A stretch of 64,000 nucleotides of DNA, taken from contig VTPC01006117.1 of assembly GCA_011009095.1 (NCBI GenBank), positions 9,762 to 73,761 of the forward strand, written 5' to 3'. Positions 25,093 to 36,599 of the stretch are shown in pieces. Positions within the stretch are counted from its first letter, which is position 1; every line of letters starts with the position of its first letter. The translations under genes and the position numbers were made by a program. The notes under the pieces were generated by a model. It was not told the DNA's origin. It searched no databases and worked only from the letters and a program-made list of their open reading frames with translations. Source of the DNA: Ignelater luminosus (taxonomy: Eukaryota > Arthropoda > Insecta > Coleoptera > Elateridae).

Positions 25093-25199
25093 CAACTGAA
25101 ACCGAGCTAACCACAAAATCAAAGCAGAACCAAAATACTTCATTTAAATAGTCAGAGTTATCTTGCCCATTTTTAACAAATTGAAATGCCGAAACATAC

Positions 25200-27910
25200 A
25201 CACCATCAATAATAATTCTTAGTGAGACATGTTTAACAACTGACATCGAACCATTTGGGATGGGCATTCAGCGATACATCAGTGTTCGCTGTGATTCTCA
25301 CAGCAGGCACACTGGAGGTGTACTTGTATTAATAAGGAAGGATATAAAATTTACGTTTATGTCTTCAGCAATACTAGAAAAAAATGCCTGGATCTTAAGT
25401 GTAAAAATACTAGAAAGTGCCTTAAAAGGAATTTACACAGTGTTATATCATTTGCCGAACTCAAATCACGCTCAGTTTTTAAATTTTCTACAAACATAAT
25501 GCGAGGAGAATCTAGTTCCACATAATGTAAATTACATAATAGGAGATTTTAACATTGATGTTTCAAAAACTTGCACTCACAGCAAAAGGCTAATGAACTT
25601 CGTAAGATATCTAGGAATGAAGCAAATTGTGAAATCCTTTACACGAGTTACCGAAAATTTAAAAACTTTGATCGATTTAGTAATTACAAATGCTGAAAAC
25701 GCTGACGTTTTGGTTGTGGAAACACCAGAAATAACAGACCATTATATACTTCAAATAAATAATGGTACTAATAATCAAAAGCTGAGGCAACAAAAAACAG
25801 TGTTAGATAGACGATATTATTCAGGTCATAAATTGCGAACTTACCTTTCGCAACAAAACTGGGACTACATTACAGAATTGCATTTCAACGACAAAGCAGA
25901 ATTTCTCAATGACATAATTAAAAATGATGTTAAAAATTTATTATCCACGCGACATATTCGCTTACGCAAGCAGAAATGGTACACCAATGAGCTTGACCAG
26001 GTACGCAAACAACGCGATGGCCTCTATAAAATAGCTAAATTGACAAATAATGTAAAGGACTAGAATGATTACAAAAATACAAAAAATTATTACAATCGTC
26101 TTATTAAGTTAAGAAAAAACCAATATTACGAATTGATAAGGTAAGAGACAACTCGAAAGAAACGTGGCGAAAATTAAAAGAAATTATCAAAGGAAAAAAA
26201 GAAACTAATCTGTGCCAAATAGAATTTGAAAATGAAATTATTGACGATTCCAAATACATAGCTGACAAGTTCAGTGATTACTTTGTAGATAGTGTAAACC
26301 AAATTCATGAAAGTATCGCAGACGCCGATGAAGAATTCAATGTTGCGGGTATTGAAAATTCGTGCGTAACGACATTTAAATTCCAACTAGTCAATATGGA
26401 AGAACTGAGAAAAGTTATTAATACAATGAAAAATAAAACCAGTACAGACAACATAACAGTAAACGTCATTAAAGATGCTCCACCAGTGGTGGAGCAATTA
26501 TTACTCCGAATAATTAATAAATCGTTTACCTTAGGAAAGTTTCCTAACGTATGGAAAACTGCTACAGTAATTCCTATACCAAAAGTTGCAGATACTAGAA
26601 AATGTTCGGAATTACATCCAATTAATATGCTACCGACGTTTGAGAAAATTATTGAACATATGGTCAAAGAACAATTGCAAGATTATCTAGAAACCAATAA
26701 AATACTAATAGATTCTCACTCTGGGTTTAGAAAGAATCATTCCTGTGAAACGGCTTTAAATTTAGTTATAGCAAATTGGAAATATCAAATAGAAAAAAAT
26801 AAATAAAATTGCTGCCGTGTTTCTAGATCTTAAAAAAGCATTTGAGACAATAGACAGGCAAATATTAGTGAAGAAACTAAAAAAATAAGGTATTAAAGGT
26901 TTAGAAAACGACTGGTTTAGAGATTATCTTACGGCAAGAAATCAAATTACTCGATATGAGGGAAGAGAATCCTCGTTGCGTGAATGCTGCCTAGGAGTAC
27001 CGCAAGGATCAATTCTAGGTCCGCTTTTATTTATTTTTGATATTGTTTTAAACTTAAATCGGTGTGTCATAAATCTCTTTGCAGATGACGCGTTAATAAC
27101 TACTCACGACACCGACATCAAAGTGGCAGTGACTAATATAAACAGTGGATTACAGATAATATCAAAGTGGTTAAAGCAACATAAACTAAAACTAAATACA
27201 GATAAAACCAAAGCAATGATTATCTGCAATAAACCTATAAATGAACTGAGAAATAACATAATAATAGATGGTGTACAAATAGAATATGTAAATGAGATCA
27301 GATATTTAGAGATTGTTGTAGATAATATGCTAAAATTTAATAAACATATTGAATTCATCGTAAAAAAGATAGCTAAAAAATAGGATTTCTAAGTAGAATA
27401 AGCAATAAATTAAACGTTTGGTGTAGGATAACTGTATATAAAACTATTATAGCTCCACATTTTGATTATTGTGCGAGTATACTATTTCTAGTTAATGAGA
27501 CGGACATACAGATGTTGCAAAAATTACAAAATTGCGCCATGCGAGTAATTTTATGTTGCAATTATAGAACACGCATCTCCTTTATGCTGGATTCATTACA
27601 ATGACTTAGCGTAAAACAACGCATTTATTTTAATACATTTTTGTTAATTTATAGATTACTAAACGACAAATTACCTACGTATATGAAAAAATTTTTGAAC
27701 TACAATAGAGAAATTCATAACTACAATACTAGAACAATAAACAACTTTCATTTACCTTTAAATACTAAATCTTGTTCCCAAAATAGCTTATATTATAAAG
27801 GGCTAAAATTATACAACGAAATGCCGGAAGCAGCAAAAGGAGCAGAGAATATAACTAGATTTAGGAAAGAATGCTGTAAATATGTTAAGATACTTTGTAA
27901 ATTAAATTAG
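25200..27910 (+). pseudogene. LINE ORF2, endonuclease-reverse transcriptase
   Basis: This is the enzymatic ORF: an APE-type endonuclease nicks the target and the RT copies element RNA from the nick. Visible endonuclease landmarks are LSETCL, TGGVLVLI, GDFNID, LIDLVIT and the SDH-like ITDHY. RT blocks include NTMKNKTSTDNITVNVIK, FPNVWKTATVIPIPK, FRKNHSCETALN, FLDLKKAFETIDR, GVPQGSILGPLLF and FADDALI, so the catalytic aspartates of blocks A and C are present. Stops fall near 25499, 26061, 26804, 26886, 27381 and 27602, with frame changes between pieces. The first 80 or so residues of the endonuclease are absent. Confidence 0.85.
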
Positions 27911-28499
27911 TTTAAGTTAGGCAAAGTGCATAACAAAATATAATATGCTCAGCAAGATATAATATTGAAGTTTTTGTATGAAACATCATTATGATGAATC
28001 AAGTTTCTACTACTACTACAATGTGGAAAAACAGTAACCTAAGTATGGAAACAAAGACACGTATCTATAAAGGAGTAATTAGACCGATAATGACACATAT
28101 GGCAGAAACAAGAAGAAGCAGAGCAAGATCAAAACGACGGATTGAAATGAAGATACTCAGACGAATAACCAACAAAACACTAAGAGATCGCATTCCAAAC
28201 GACGAAATAAGACGAACATGCCAAATAATACCAACAGAAGAATGGATAAGCAGAAGGAAACAAGAATGGAACGAATATATCGAAAAAATGAACCAAGACA
28301 GATTAGTGAAAATGGCCAGAAACAAAATACCGCAAAGTGCAAGAGGCGTAGGTAGACCAACGAAAAGCTGAAAAGATAGTCTACAAAGATAATCTACGGA
28401 GAAGTACTAGTTATGAACAGGTTTATAACCTATATAGAAGAAGCAAAAGAAGATAAATTGGTTGGTGGTGTTATTAGTGTGTTCTAATAGTAATGGGTC

Positions 28500-30698
28500 A
28501 CATAAGACAATATACAAAATCCACATTTTCATCACGAAAACGTAGTCCGCAAATGGCGCAACTTAACAGGTAAACAACACTTTGCATTTATATAAATAAT
28601 ACGAATTATTTATTTAAAGATTACAATTTAATCTTAGGAGATTAAAGAACCAATAAGAAATTGTGTAGCAGTGCCTCATATACAAGAAGGCAGACGTTTG
28701 ATGGCTTTGGGTTACTTATTTGAACAGATATTCTCTGCTAAAAACCACGGGACACTTGACTGTAACATTACAGATATGTACATCATGCAAAAAAAACTTC
28801 GGTTTTGCCAGTATAATCTCCCTAAAATGCAGCATCACTATGGGACTGTCAACAGATAATATAAACAATACTTCTGCAGTGAATACTAATCAAGCTGCAG
28901 TGTTGCACATGATTTCATCAGAGATTGGGTATTTCACAGCAAAAGAAATGTCGGTTTCAAATGTGCCAATTATGGCACACGGAACTTTTTTAAAACATCA
29001 GAATGACATTTCTAACATCATTGACAATACTTTATGGCAACAAATGGCCAAAAAGAAGCTGACCTTGCTAGATTGTATGAAGATATCGATTTGTCTAGAA
29101 TACCAACAACAACAGTAGAGATTGGTCCAAGCGTTCATACAACGTGAACTATAACGCTCTTTTTGGCGTGGTAAGTACTACCCTTTATAAGTAGGAAAAC
29201 AATCTTATATTCGTTAAGCGCCGAAACCGATTCACAATGCTGTTTCATCTTATTAGTTTGTCCTCTTTTATAAGTGTCAATTTATGAACGTCCCAGTTTC
29301 TCCACAATTACGGAAGATTGTTACTGCTTGTTGCTATCGTCTTTTTGCCGCTGTAAATAAAGTTGGGCAGCACGATAATGCAAGGATTAAAATTATTTTC
29401 ATTGCGAACCAAACAATGATGAAGTAAATTATGTGCCTATGATGTCGGAGTGCGGCCTCTATGAAGATGTAAGTCATGTTTTAATCGTTTGATGGACAAT
29501 GCCTTCCGTCTCATTCTAAACATGACAAATAATGTTGCCGAACAATACAATGCACTTGTATGCAAGTTTGTAGAGGGAAAACGAATAAATTATTTGCAAC
29601 GGAGATGTTAAGAAACGTGATGTGCAGCTACAATAGTGGCAGTAATTACCACCGCGTACTGCATAAAGAAATTACAAATAGAAGCCTACGCGGAGCTACA
29701 AAAAAACTTATGCAGTCTGCAGCGAAAAAAACTATATGCAAAAAGCAGGTTGTGTAAAAAACAACTGTTTGAAAAAACTTTTTGCAATGCCTGATAGGCA
29801 TTATGGTTCAGAAGTGACTGCAGTTGTTGCAGATCTTTCAAAAGAAGAATATGTAAAGAAAGCAGAAAAATTTTTAAGAAAATTAAAGAAAACTCCTGAA
29901 GAAATACCTAGAATTGAACAAGAAACAGGAGGTCAAGCTGGAAATTCTTTAAGGTTTCAAGAACAATCAAATAGAATAACGGCCTCCAAGTTTAAAGATG
30001 TCTGCAAAATCAGAAAAGCCACATCGTGTGTAAATAAAGCAAAGAGCTTACCTTGCTGTATAATACCTTCAAAGGGAACTCGACAACACGTTACGGAAGA
30101 CGCAATAAAATGCGAGCTGTTTGGAAATTCGAAGACCAATTTCATTTGCAGGTAGAGTCTTGTGGGTTTTTTACAGACGGAGAGCATTTTATGCTTGAAG
30201 CTACTTCAGATGGACTTATAGAAACGGAGGCCTTAATTGAAGTAAAATGCCTTGCAAATGCCGCAAGCCTGTCTCCACAAGACGCTATCCAAAAGAAGGT
30301 TACTAAATTTGCTGATATAAACGAAGACGGTTCATTAACGCTTAAAACGTAATCATGTGTATTACTATCAAGTTCAGGGTCAACTACGTGTTACAAACAA
30401 AAATATTTGTTTCCTTGTTATTTGGACTCCACATGGGATGATGATTGAAAAGGTACATACATAGAGAGAATTTAATTAATAGAATATGCTTTTTTTGCCT
30501 TTTTAGATATTCATGGACGTTGCGTTTTGGACAGATAAAATGGAAACGCAGTTTTTAAATTTCTATCGTAGACGTTTGCTTCCTGAAATTATAGTTCTCA
30601 GATACACCGGAGGATTACAAATAAGAAATCCTCCCAGAAATCAATCAACTATGGAAATAACGAAATCTTTATACAAATTAATACGGTCAAATCAATAA
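28500..30698 (+). pseudogene. Mutator-like transposase/YqaJ-nuclease gene remnant with introns
   Basis: Reads as the widespread insect repeat protein that joins a Mutator-like transposase region to a YqaJ exonuclease-like domain. N-terminal part: GRRLMALGYLFEQIFSAKNH and GTLDCNITDMY near 28688-28780, AVLHMISSEIGYF near 28897-28935, NVPIMAHGTFLKHQND near 28958-29005, then DWSKRSYNVNYNALFGV near 29120-29170 ending at a GTAAGT donor. After a decayed stretch: NNVAEQYNALVCKFVEGKRI near 29530-29590, NRITASKFKDVCKIRKATSC near 29970-30030, ATSDGLIETEALIEVKC near 30200-30250 (the YqaJ acidic block), YYQVQGQLRVTNKNICF near 30363-30415, VAFWTDKMETQFLNFYRRRL near 30519-30578 and LLPEI. Stops and frame changes interrupt the middle. 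Confidence 0.75.
30453..30506 (+). other. 54-bp GT-AG intron in the YqaJ region
   Basis: The coding frame ...GMMIEK stops at a GTACAT donor (30453) and resumes as IFMDVAFWTD after a polypyrimidine run and TTTTAG acceptor (30506). Removing the 54 bases leaves the frame intact and joins two blocks that are neighbours in the family. A similar candidate (GTAAAC at 28570 to CTTAG at 28637) lies near the 5' end. Small introns of this size are normal in insects. Confidence 0.65.
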
Positions 30699-30719
30699 TA
30701 AAAGATGAAACAGTATTAT

Positions 30720-33125
30720 ACAGGGTGTTTCCGGTTTATGTAATCAAGCGGCAGGAGGTAATACAACATCAAGAAAGAAGTGCTCTTTGTTGAATAGACT
30801 TAAATGCAAAAACTATTAGGTTTTGAGATACAGGGTGTTAAAGAACGCACCCCCTCTCCAAATCTGCACCACTGAAAAGGTTGTAAATTATAGCAACATG
30901 TAAGATAGCAGACATTTTATAAGCCCTGCCACAAAATTGCTGCGTAATATTTATATTACTCCCACTGCGGTAAACACCACGTTAACTTTATTTGGTAAAT
31001 CGAATGCAGAATACACAAACGTTAGAATCAGTTAAGTTTTTCAGTGGGGTAACATATCGTAGGGTTTATTGTACTCGCTATCGCTCCTACCATAAACTTC
31101 CTACTCGTTCAAAAACCTTTACTTTACACTCTTGTTATATAAATAACTATTATTTAATAATGAAATTCATTCTTAAAAAAATTTTAATAAATTTTATAAG
31201 ATAAATACTTTATGCTATTTATGAAATTTATAAATGGTGATTGATTAAAACCACATCCTTTTATTTAATATAGACTTTCCATTGTGGAAAATGCTTTGCT
31301 GTTATTCATGCAAGGGACTTACAAAGTTTTCCATAAGGGAAGCAAGAGACTTTTATTTATAAATAACTATTTTATCTCTTGCTGATTATCTTATACTCTC
31401 AAGCAAACATGATTTAACTATGCAGCCAGTTATAAACGAAAAAATTCCTAATGAGCTACCGTTCATAACTTCTGCTGGTTACTTTGTGTCGATTACGTTT
31501 ATCATTAAACGTTAGCCCTCTTAATAAATATTATGTAGATATTTACGTATAACCTAAAGTGTTGAAATAGAATGCAAATAATAAAAACGGTTGCTGAAAA
31601 AACGCGCAAAAGAAAATGGAAGCGTCTGACAGATGCACGAAAAATCTGAAATCTCAAAGAATGCTGAAATATAGCACGGTAATTTTTCTAAAGCATATAC
31701 GTGAACACTTCGGAGATAGGTGACACACCTTTAGGATGCTATTTGCATGTGACAGGAGCTGTAAATGGCATTTATCTTTTCAGGGCTTTTGAACATTGTC
31801 GATATCCACACAATAGAAATTACGATAACTTATGCATGAACATACCCACTCTCTGTTGCTTTTAGTTGTTATTCGGTGAAACGAACAAAGAAGGATTAAT
31901 TGAATAGTTGGTTTTAAACCTCATTTTGATAAATTTTGGAAACTAGAAAATAGCGTTTTATTTATTCATTATGTTGGCATATAAAGTCCTTTTACTAGGT
32001 GTACAGTAAGCTAAGAAATAAGTATAGATATATTGTAGCATACATTAAAATTTTAAATCAAGTATCTGAATGTACTCAAATAAAGTGACCTTTTCCAGTT
32101 TAATAATTTTTTAGCTTTTAATCAATTTTCGCCGTCGTACTAACTGACTTTTTATTTTGCTTTTGCCAAGTTGTTAATCGAAAATGGACCACCCTTAATA
32201 CTAGTGAATAAATAAATGCAAATATTCAAAGAATGAAAATGTGTCTCTTGCCTAAACGGAGAAACTGTAATCATCAAGTCATTGTCAGTTGCAGATGGTA
32301 CCGTGTTTGCGTGTGCTTATCTAATTTCAAAATCTGAAATTTCTCTCCTCTACTTGGGATAGGTTGCCGTAAAAGCAGTAACGAACTTATTAGTCTTTCA
32401 GTGCAAACAAAATATTCAAATCGACCAACTAAATTGTAAGTTTCTATGCAAAAAATTTTCTTTTTAATAAAATGCAAGGACATGTTTCTATTCATTATCA
32501 TCTTCAAAGACTTAAGTGTATAAGGTGTCCCAAATTTGTTGATATTTTTATTAATTTATCAAACACACAGTTTTATAACATAGAAATACGATTACTAGTC
32601 AAGGATTTTAAATTTTACTTATTTCCAAGATGTATCAAGAAAATTAAAGAGATTTTCGATTATGAAAAATTTCATATTTCAAATTTATTAAAGGCACTAT
32701 CATTGGAAGAGGACAAGTCTGATAGAAAGCAAATCAACACAATTGAACTACATACTCTAATTCCAACCAAACAAAAAGTCACACAAAATAGTCTAATCTT
32801 CATCAAAGGTAAAAGAGGTTTCAGATTTAGACAATTAATAATTTTGTTAATAATAAAAAGCCAAATAATTCAATTCATTCCATTGGTCATGCATTAATAG
32901 TTTTAACCATATCTTAGTATACTCCTTATTCTCCTAAGAAACGTTTTTGTGATTGTCTTTCTCATTTCAGTACCTTTAATATTCAGTACTAGAGGTGCCG
33001 CGCTCCGACTCTTCAAGCCTCTCGAACTAACAAAGATGCGACCGCCTGTGGCCTTCGGCCTCCGGCGGACGCCGGTCGGTCTAGTTCGGGATTACAAATG
33101 CGTCACGCACGGTCCCTAAACGCGG
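30720..33125. other. AT-rich stretch, two CAGGGTGTT motifs, one small GC-rich patch
   Basis: Isolated ACAGGGTGTTTCCGG (30719) and ACAGGGTGTTAAAG (30831) motifs look like transposon ends but I found no inverted partners. The 141-codon frame at 32472-32897 has no recognisable motif. At 32995-33120 there is a sharply GC-rich patch with nested short palindromes (GGCCTTCGGCC, CCGGCGGACGCCGG) of unknown origin. Confidence 0.5.
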
Positions 33126-33139
33126 CAACATCTAAAGTA

Positions 33140-33690
33140 TTGAAACTACAACAAATATCTTGGAACGTTAATCACCAATGAAGAAATTAGCAAAAAAGAA
33201 ATAGAAAGAAGAGTAACACTGGGAAAAAAGTTATACAACAATTAAACTCTGCCCTTTGGTCAACTGAAATAACAAAACACACAAAGAAAAGGATATACCA
33301 CACAATTATTCAAAACTTATTGTTATACGGTTCTGAAAAGTAGAAATTACGAGAAAGAGATAAAAAAAAGGCTTTCATGAGAAGAAGTTGCAGAATATCA
33401 CACCTACAGCATGTAAGAAATAAAACCATAAAAAGACAGTCATAGAAGAAATTGAAACACGGTGCCTAAAATGGCATGGTCATGTCAGAAATATGGAGGA
33501 CTTCCGATGGCCTAAGAAGACATGGAAATGGTAATCACATCAACGTAGAAAAAGAAGAAGACCGAAAGCAGAATGGAATACCCAGATACGCAAGCGTATG
33601 CAAGGAAAAACTGAAAGACAATCAGTGGGAAGATAGCAAAACGTGGCGCTTGAAATGCGAGAGACGGCCTCAGGAGCTGTAACAAAATCG
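33140..33690 (+). mobile_element. LINE 3' remnant (RTE-like endonuclease/RT tail)
   Basis: Plus-strand pieces read KYLGTLITNEEISKKEIERR near 33150, QQLNSALWSTEITKHTKKRI and IIQNLLLYGSE near 33230-33340, RRSCRISHLQHVRNKTIKRQ near 33380-33440, TRCLKWHGHVRNMEDFRWPK near 33455-33510, RRKRRRPKAEW near 33545, then KTWRLKCERR near 33640. These are successive blocks of a common insect LINE tail ('FKYLGS.. QLNSxLW..ITKKTKxxIYxTIIxSIxxYGSE.. FWRRSCRxSRxxxxRNxxIR.. RLxWYGHVxRMxDxRWPKK.. WRxxxERR'). The copy is 5' truncated, frameshifted, and abuts the fold-back element that starts at 33692. Confidence 0.75.
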
Positions 33691-33691
33691 C

Positions 33692-35577
33692 TATATACAG
33701 GGTGAGTTTTTTCCGATGTTTAGTATGGGGATCTCGAAAACTAGCAGAGATAGAGAGACGATTAAAAGGGGAAAGAATTGTAGTTTTACGAGCTTAATTT
33801 AATGAGCTTTTGTTTTTTAGAAAAAATGCATGGCTAACTAGATATCTCGCAAAAATAGTTTATTTGTTATTTTGTTCAGTGTCTATAGCTCTGGTATTAT
33901 TGACTTTAGAAAAAATATGTAAAAGAGAAAGTTGTAGGTAATTACGTGCTTAATAATACAGTCAAACCTAATTTTTTATTTAAGCTATAATTTTTGAGTT
34001 ATGACACAAGCTTGTGTTTTTTCTAATGGAAACCATAGTCGGCCATGACTTTATAAAAAAGGCTCTTTTTCAACGATTCTAACGATATACCACTTGACAT
34101 AGTTAGTTTTATAAATAAATAAAATTCTAGCCTTTTTTTATTTTCATTTTCGAACTGTTCAAGTAGTACGCTATGGAAACAATTGATAGATGTGCATGAC
34201 GTTTAATAATAAAATTTAAGTTAGTTATTAAAATTTTTCTTTTAATTTCGAAATTATAAACATAATTATTTTGGTGTGAAATGTTTATTCCGTTGGAGTT
34301 ACAATTTTAAATATAAATATTTTTGAGGAACTAATAAACAGGGCATGACAAACGATACCTTAAGAAACAATTTAGATAAGAAATTAGGATATAAATAAAG
34401 TAGCACCAAAACAACGTAATTGAAGTAAGTACAGTATTTAAGGTAAGTGAACAAAGCAGATTTAGATAAAAATAGGTACTTCACTCATAGATGCAACTAA
34501 AAACTAAAAATGCTATTAACATAGTATGCTATGAAAACAATTAACAGATGCAAACGACAATTACCTATTGACAAGTGCAAATCATTTAGTTTATAATTAA
34601 TGTTGATTTTGGTTTCGTAAACTATCAATATGAATTTTTCCAATCAAGAAAAGCGTGATATGATGGAGTGTTACATTTTGTGTCATAAAAATAAAAAGAT
34701 GGGGTACATCAAAAGTCGTACAACACAGTAGATGACCTTAGAGAAGCTGTACTAGAAATTTTTGCTAATATTGATGTACGTTCCGTTAAAAAAGTAACAA
34801 ATTCGGTTTTAAAAAGGTGTAACTTGTGAATTAATGATAATGTTGAACCTTTTGAACATGTTTAGTCTTAAATACTTTACTTACTTTAATTACGTTGTTT
34901 TGGTACTGCTTTATATTTTAATTTCCTTTATTGTTTCTTAAATTATCGTTTGTTATTCTCTGTTTATTGGTTTCTCAAAAATTATTTTTATTTAAAATAA
35001 TTATGTTTATAATTTCGAAATTAAAATAAAAATTTTAACAACTAACATGAATTTTATTATTAGATGCGATGAGCGCATATATCAATTGTTTCCATAGCGT
35101 ACTACTTGAGAATTCGAAAATGAAAAGAGAAAAAAAGGCCATAATTTATTTATTTATAAAAATAACTGTGTCAAGTGGTATATCGTTAGAATCTTTGAAA
35201 AAGTGCCTTTTTTATAAAGCCATGGCCAACCATGGTTTCCATTAGAAAAAACATAAGCTTGTGTCATAACTCAAAAATTATAGCTTAGATAAAAACTTCG
35301 GTTAGACTGTATTATTAAGCACATAATTACCTACAACTTCTTCCTTTACACATTTTTTCTAAAGTCAATAATAACAGAGCTATAGGCACCAAACGAAATA
35401 ACAAAAAAATTATTTTTGGGAGATATCTAGTTAGCCATGCATTTTTTCCAAAAAACAAAAAGCTTATTAAATTGAGCTCGTAAAACTGTAATTCTTTACC
35501 AATTTAATCGTCTCTCTATCTCTGCTAGTTTCCGAGATCCCCATACTAAACATTGGAAAAAAGTCACCCTGTATATA
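33692..35577. mobile_element. Fold-back DNA element with about 750-bp TIRs
   Basis: The left arm (33692-34450) and the reverse complement of the right arm (34850-35577) match almost throughout: both begin TATATACAGGGTGA, then GATTTTTTCC-like sequence, share AAACTAGCAGAGATAGAGAG and GACACAAGCTTGTGTTTTTT, AGTAGTACGCTATGGAAACA, and ACCAAAACAACGTAATT near the inner end. TA/TATA at both edges fits a TA target site. The central 400 bases hold the N-terminus of a transposase-like protein at 34630-34720: MNFSNQEKRDMMECYILCHK then NKKMGYIKSRTT, which resembles the 'DMxxxYxxCxxNxxxAxxxYxxRxP' HTH region (DUF4817 type) of insect mariner-like transposases. Most of the transposase is gone, so it is non-autonomous. 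Confidence 0.85.
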
Positions 35578-35579
35578 AA

Positions 35580-35934
35580 GATTTTAACTCGGGTGGTTCC
35601 GAGCTAGCCGGTGCCCCTCGGGCTACAGAACCAAGCGTCGTCTCCCGCTTAAGTTGTTTGCTAGCCCGTCCCCAGCCGCGACCGTCTTCCAAATTTCCTC
35701 TCGATCGGCACCGCCATTACCGAGATACGACCGTTTAAAGATCAGTTTGTACCTACGTTCCGAACGGCCGCGACGCCAACGGGCGGAGGGACGCCGGAAG
35801 CGCGACGCTGCTTTTTCGTTGCGACGACCCACCCACACGATCCCGCGACCCCTACCTCCGAGCGTCCTCACCCCTTTCCTGGGAGGCGTTTGCCGCAGAA
35901 AGATTCGTACGAGAGAGCTCTCCGATCAAGTTTT
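35580..35934. other. GC-rich block between two transposons
   Basis: About 350 bases of roughly 60% G+C in an otherwise AT-rich region, bounded exactly by the fold-back element and a MITE. Open frames cross it on both strands (35654-36007 plus, 35623-35871 minus) because stop codons are rare in GC-rich DNA; neither has a motif. It might be a 5' UTR/promoter piece of a retroelement or a relic CpG-rich exon. Confidence 0.4.
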
Positions 35935-35936
35935 AA

Positions 35937-36312
35937 TATATAGGGTGTCCCCAGATCGACTTAACAATTTGTCATGGCTAACTTGGAAAATCACGGCTGT
36001 AGTATGATTACGGGGACACAAAATCAACTTTAAGATAGAATGTTTAAATTTTATATCTGAGTATAACATTTCATTCCAAACTTTTCTAAATAAAATGTTT
36101 CCCTATCTCTAAAAATAAGATAAGTTTACTCTTGACAGAATTTTAAGATTTCTGATTTTAGTAGCACCTCGTATGTTATATCAAAATTTTATCAAAGTAT
36201 GGTTATGGATATTTTAGAATCAGCACAACTTTTTATGAAGCGTAACTTTTTTCGGTAAAATGTTAAACAAGTATACAAGTATAGTTAGGTCCGTCCGGGG
36301 ACACACTGTATA
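35937..36312. mobile_element. MITE, about 375 bp, TIRs of about 27 bp
   Basis: Left end TATAGGGTGTCCCCAGATCG followed by ACTTAAC; reverse complement of the right end TACAGTGTGTCCCCGGACGG then ACCTAAC. TA flanks both ends. There is no coding potential inside. Size, TA site and AGGGTGTCCCC-like ends are typical of MITEs derived from Tc1/mariner-type transposons. Confidence 0.75.
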
Positions 36313-36599
36313 TTTAATACCTGAGCGGGGTGTCAAATCATACGCCTTGCGGTAGTCTTTCTGTGCTACAGAAATGTTTCTTTCTTTTAATCTCGGCATA
36401 ATTAGTTACTGTAACATCTATTAATAGTAATTCCGCACTACATCCGTTCTGCTCAGTGCTGAGCATATTGTTATTCTTTCCGTGAGAGTGGATTCTCATT
36501 TCTAATACTAAGGCGAACAATTTATATAGCGTTAGTAGACATGTTACAGCTCTGAAATTATTTGGTTTATGTTTACGTATTCTTTGGTAACATGTTGTA

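Larger units (their letters stand above)
24180..28017 (+). mobile_element. CR1/L2-like LINE, nearly full length, inserted in the RTE copy
   Basis: A 3.8-kb copy with two ORFs. ORF1, about 24188-25092 in three frame pieces, is a gag-like RNA-binding protein with CCHC knuckles (CFKCNGYNHRARDC near 24838; CPRCAGPHSVKEC near 24895). ORF2, about 25200-27910, holds an endonuclease (GGVLVLIRKDIKF near 25317, GDFNIDV near 25543, LIDLVITNAENADV near 25669, ITDHY near 25731) and RT (FRKNHSCETALNL near 26728, AVFLDLKKAFETID near 26815, GVPQGSILGPLLF near 26995, INLFADDALI near 27070), then a C-terminal region with APHFDYCAS and LQKLQNCAMRVIL. It ends in a CTA/TAC run at 28005-28019. The endonuclease N-terminus is missing and there are several stops and shifts. 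Confidence 0.85.
24038..28452 (+). mobile_element. RTE-type LINE (5' truncated), split by a CR1/L2-like LINE, 11-bp TSD
   Basis: The two halves are 24038-24178 and 28018-28452. The left half reads NEIIEQILHSNYLGVKITSY, then QQQEIVDQTVKANRIAGCLN and TTI. The right half resumes MWKNSNLSMETKTRIYKGVI, RPIMTHMAETR, EMKILRRITNKTLRDRIPND, EIRRTCQI, EWISRRKQEWNEYIEKM, LVKMARNKIP, RGVGRPTKS and, after a stop, DNLRRSTSYEQVYNLYRRSK. These are consecutive blocks of the RTE C-terminus, so the interruption is clean. The whole is flanked by an identical 11-base direct repeat, ATAAATTGGTT, at 24027-24037 and 28453-28463. Without the insert the original copy was about 575 bp, a heavily 5'-truncated insertion. 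Confidence 0.9.

Noticed and set aside
30719-30845. Two CAGGGTGTT motifs as ends of a MITE
   Set aside because: They are in the same orientation and no inverted partner was found within several kilobases.
32472-32897. 141-codon plus-strand frame
   Set aside because: Lys/Ile-rich, no recognisable motif; consistent with chance in AT-rich DNA.
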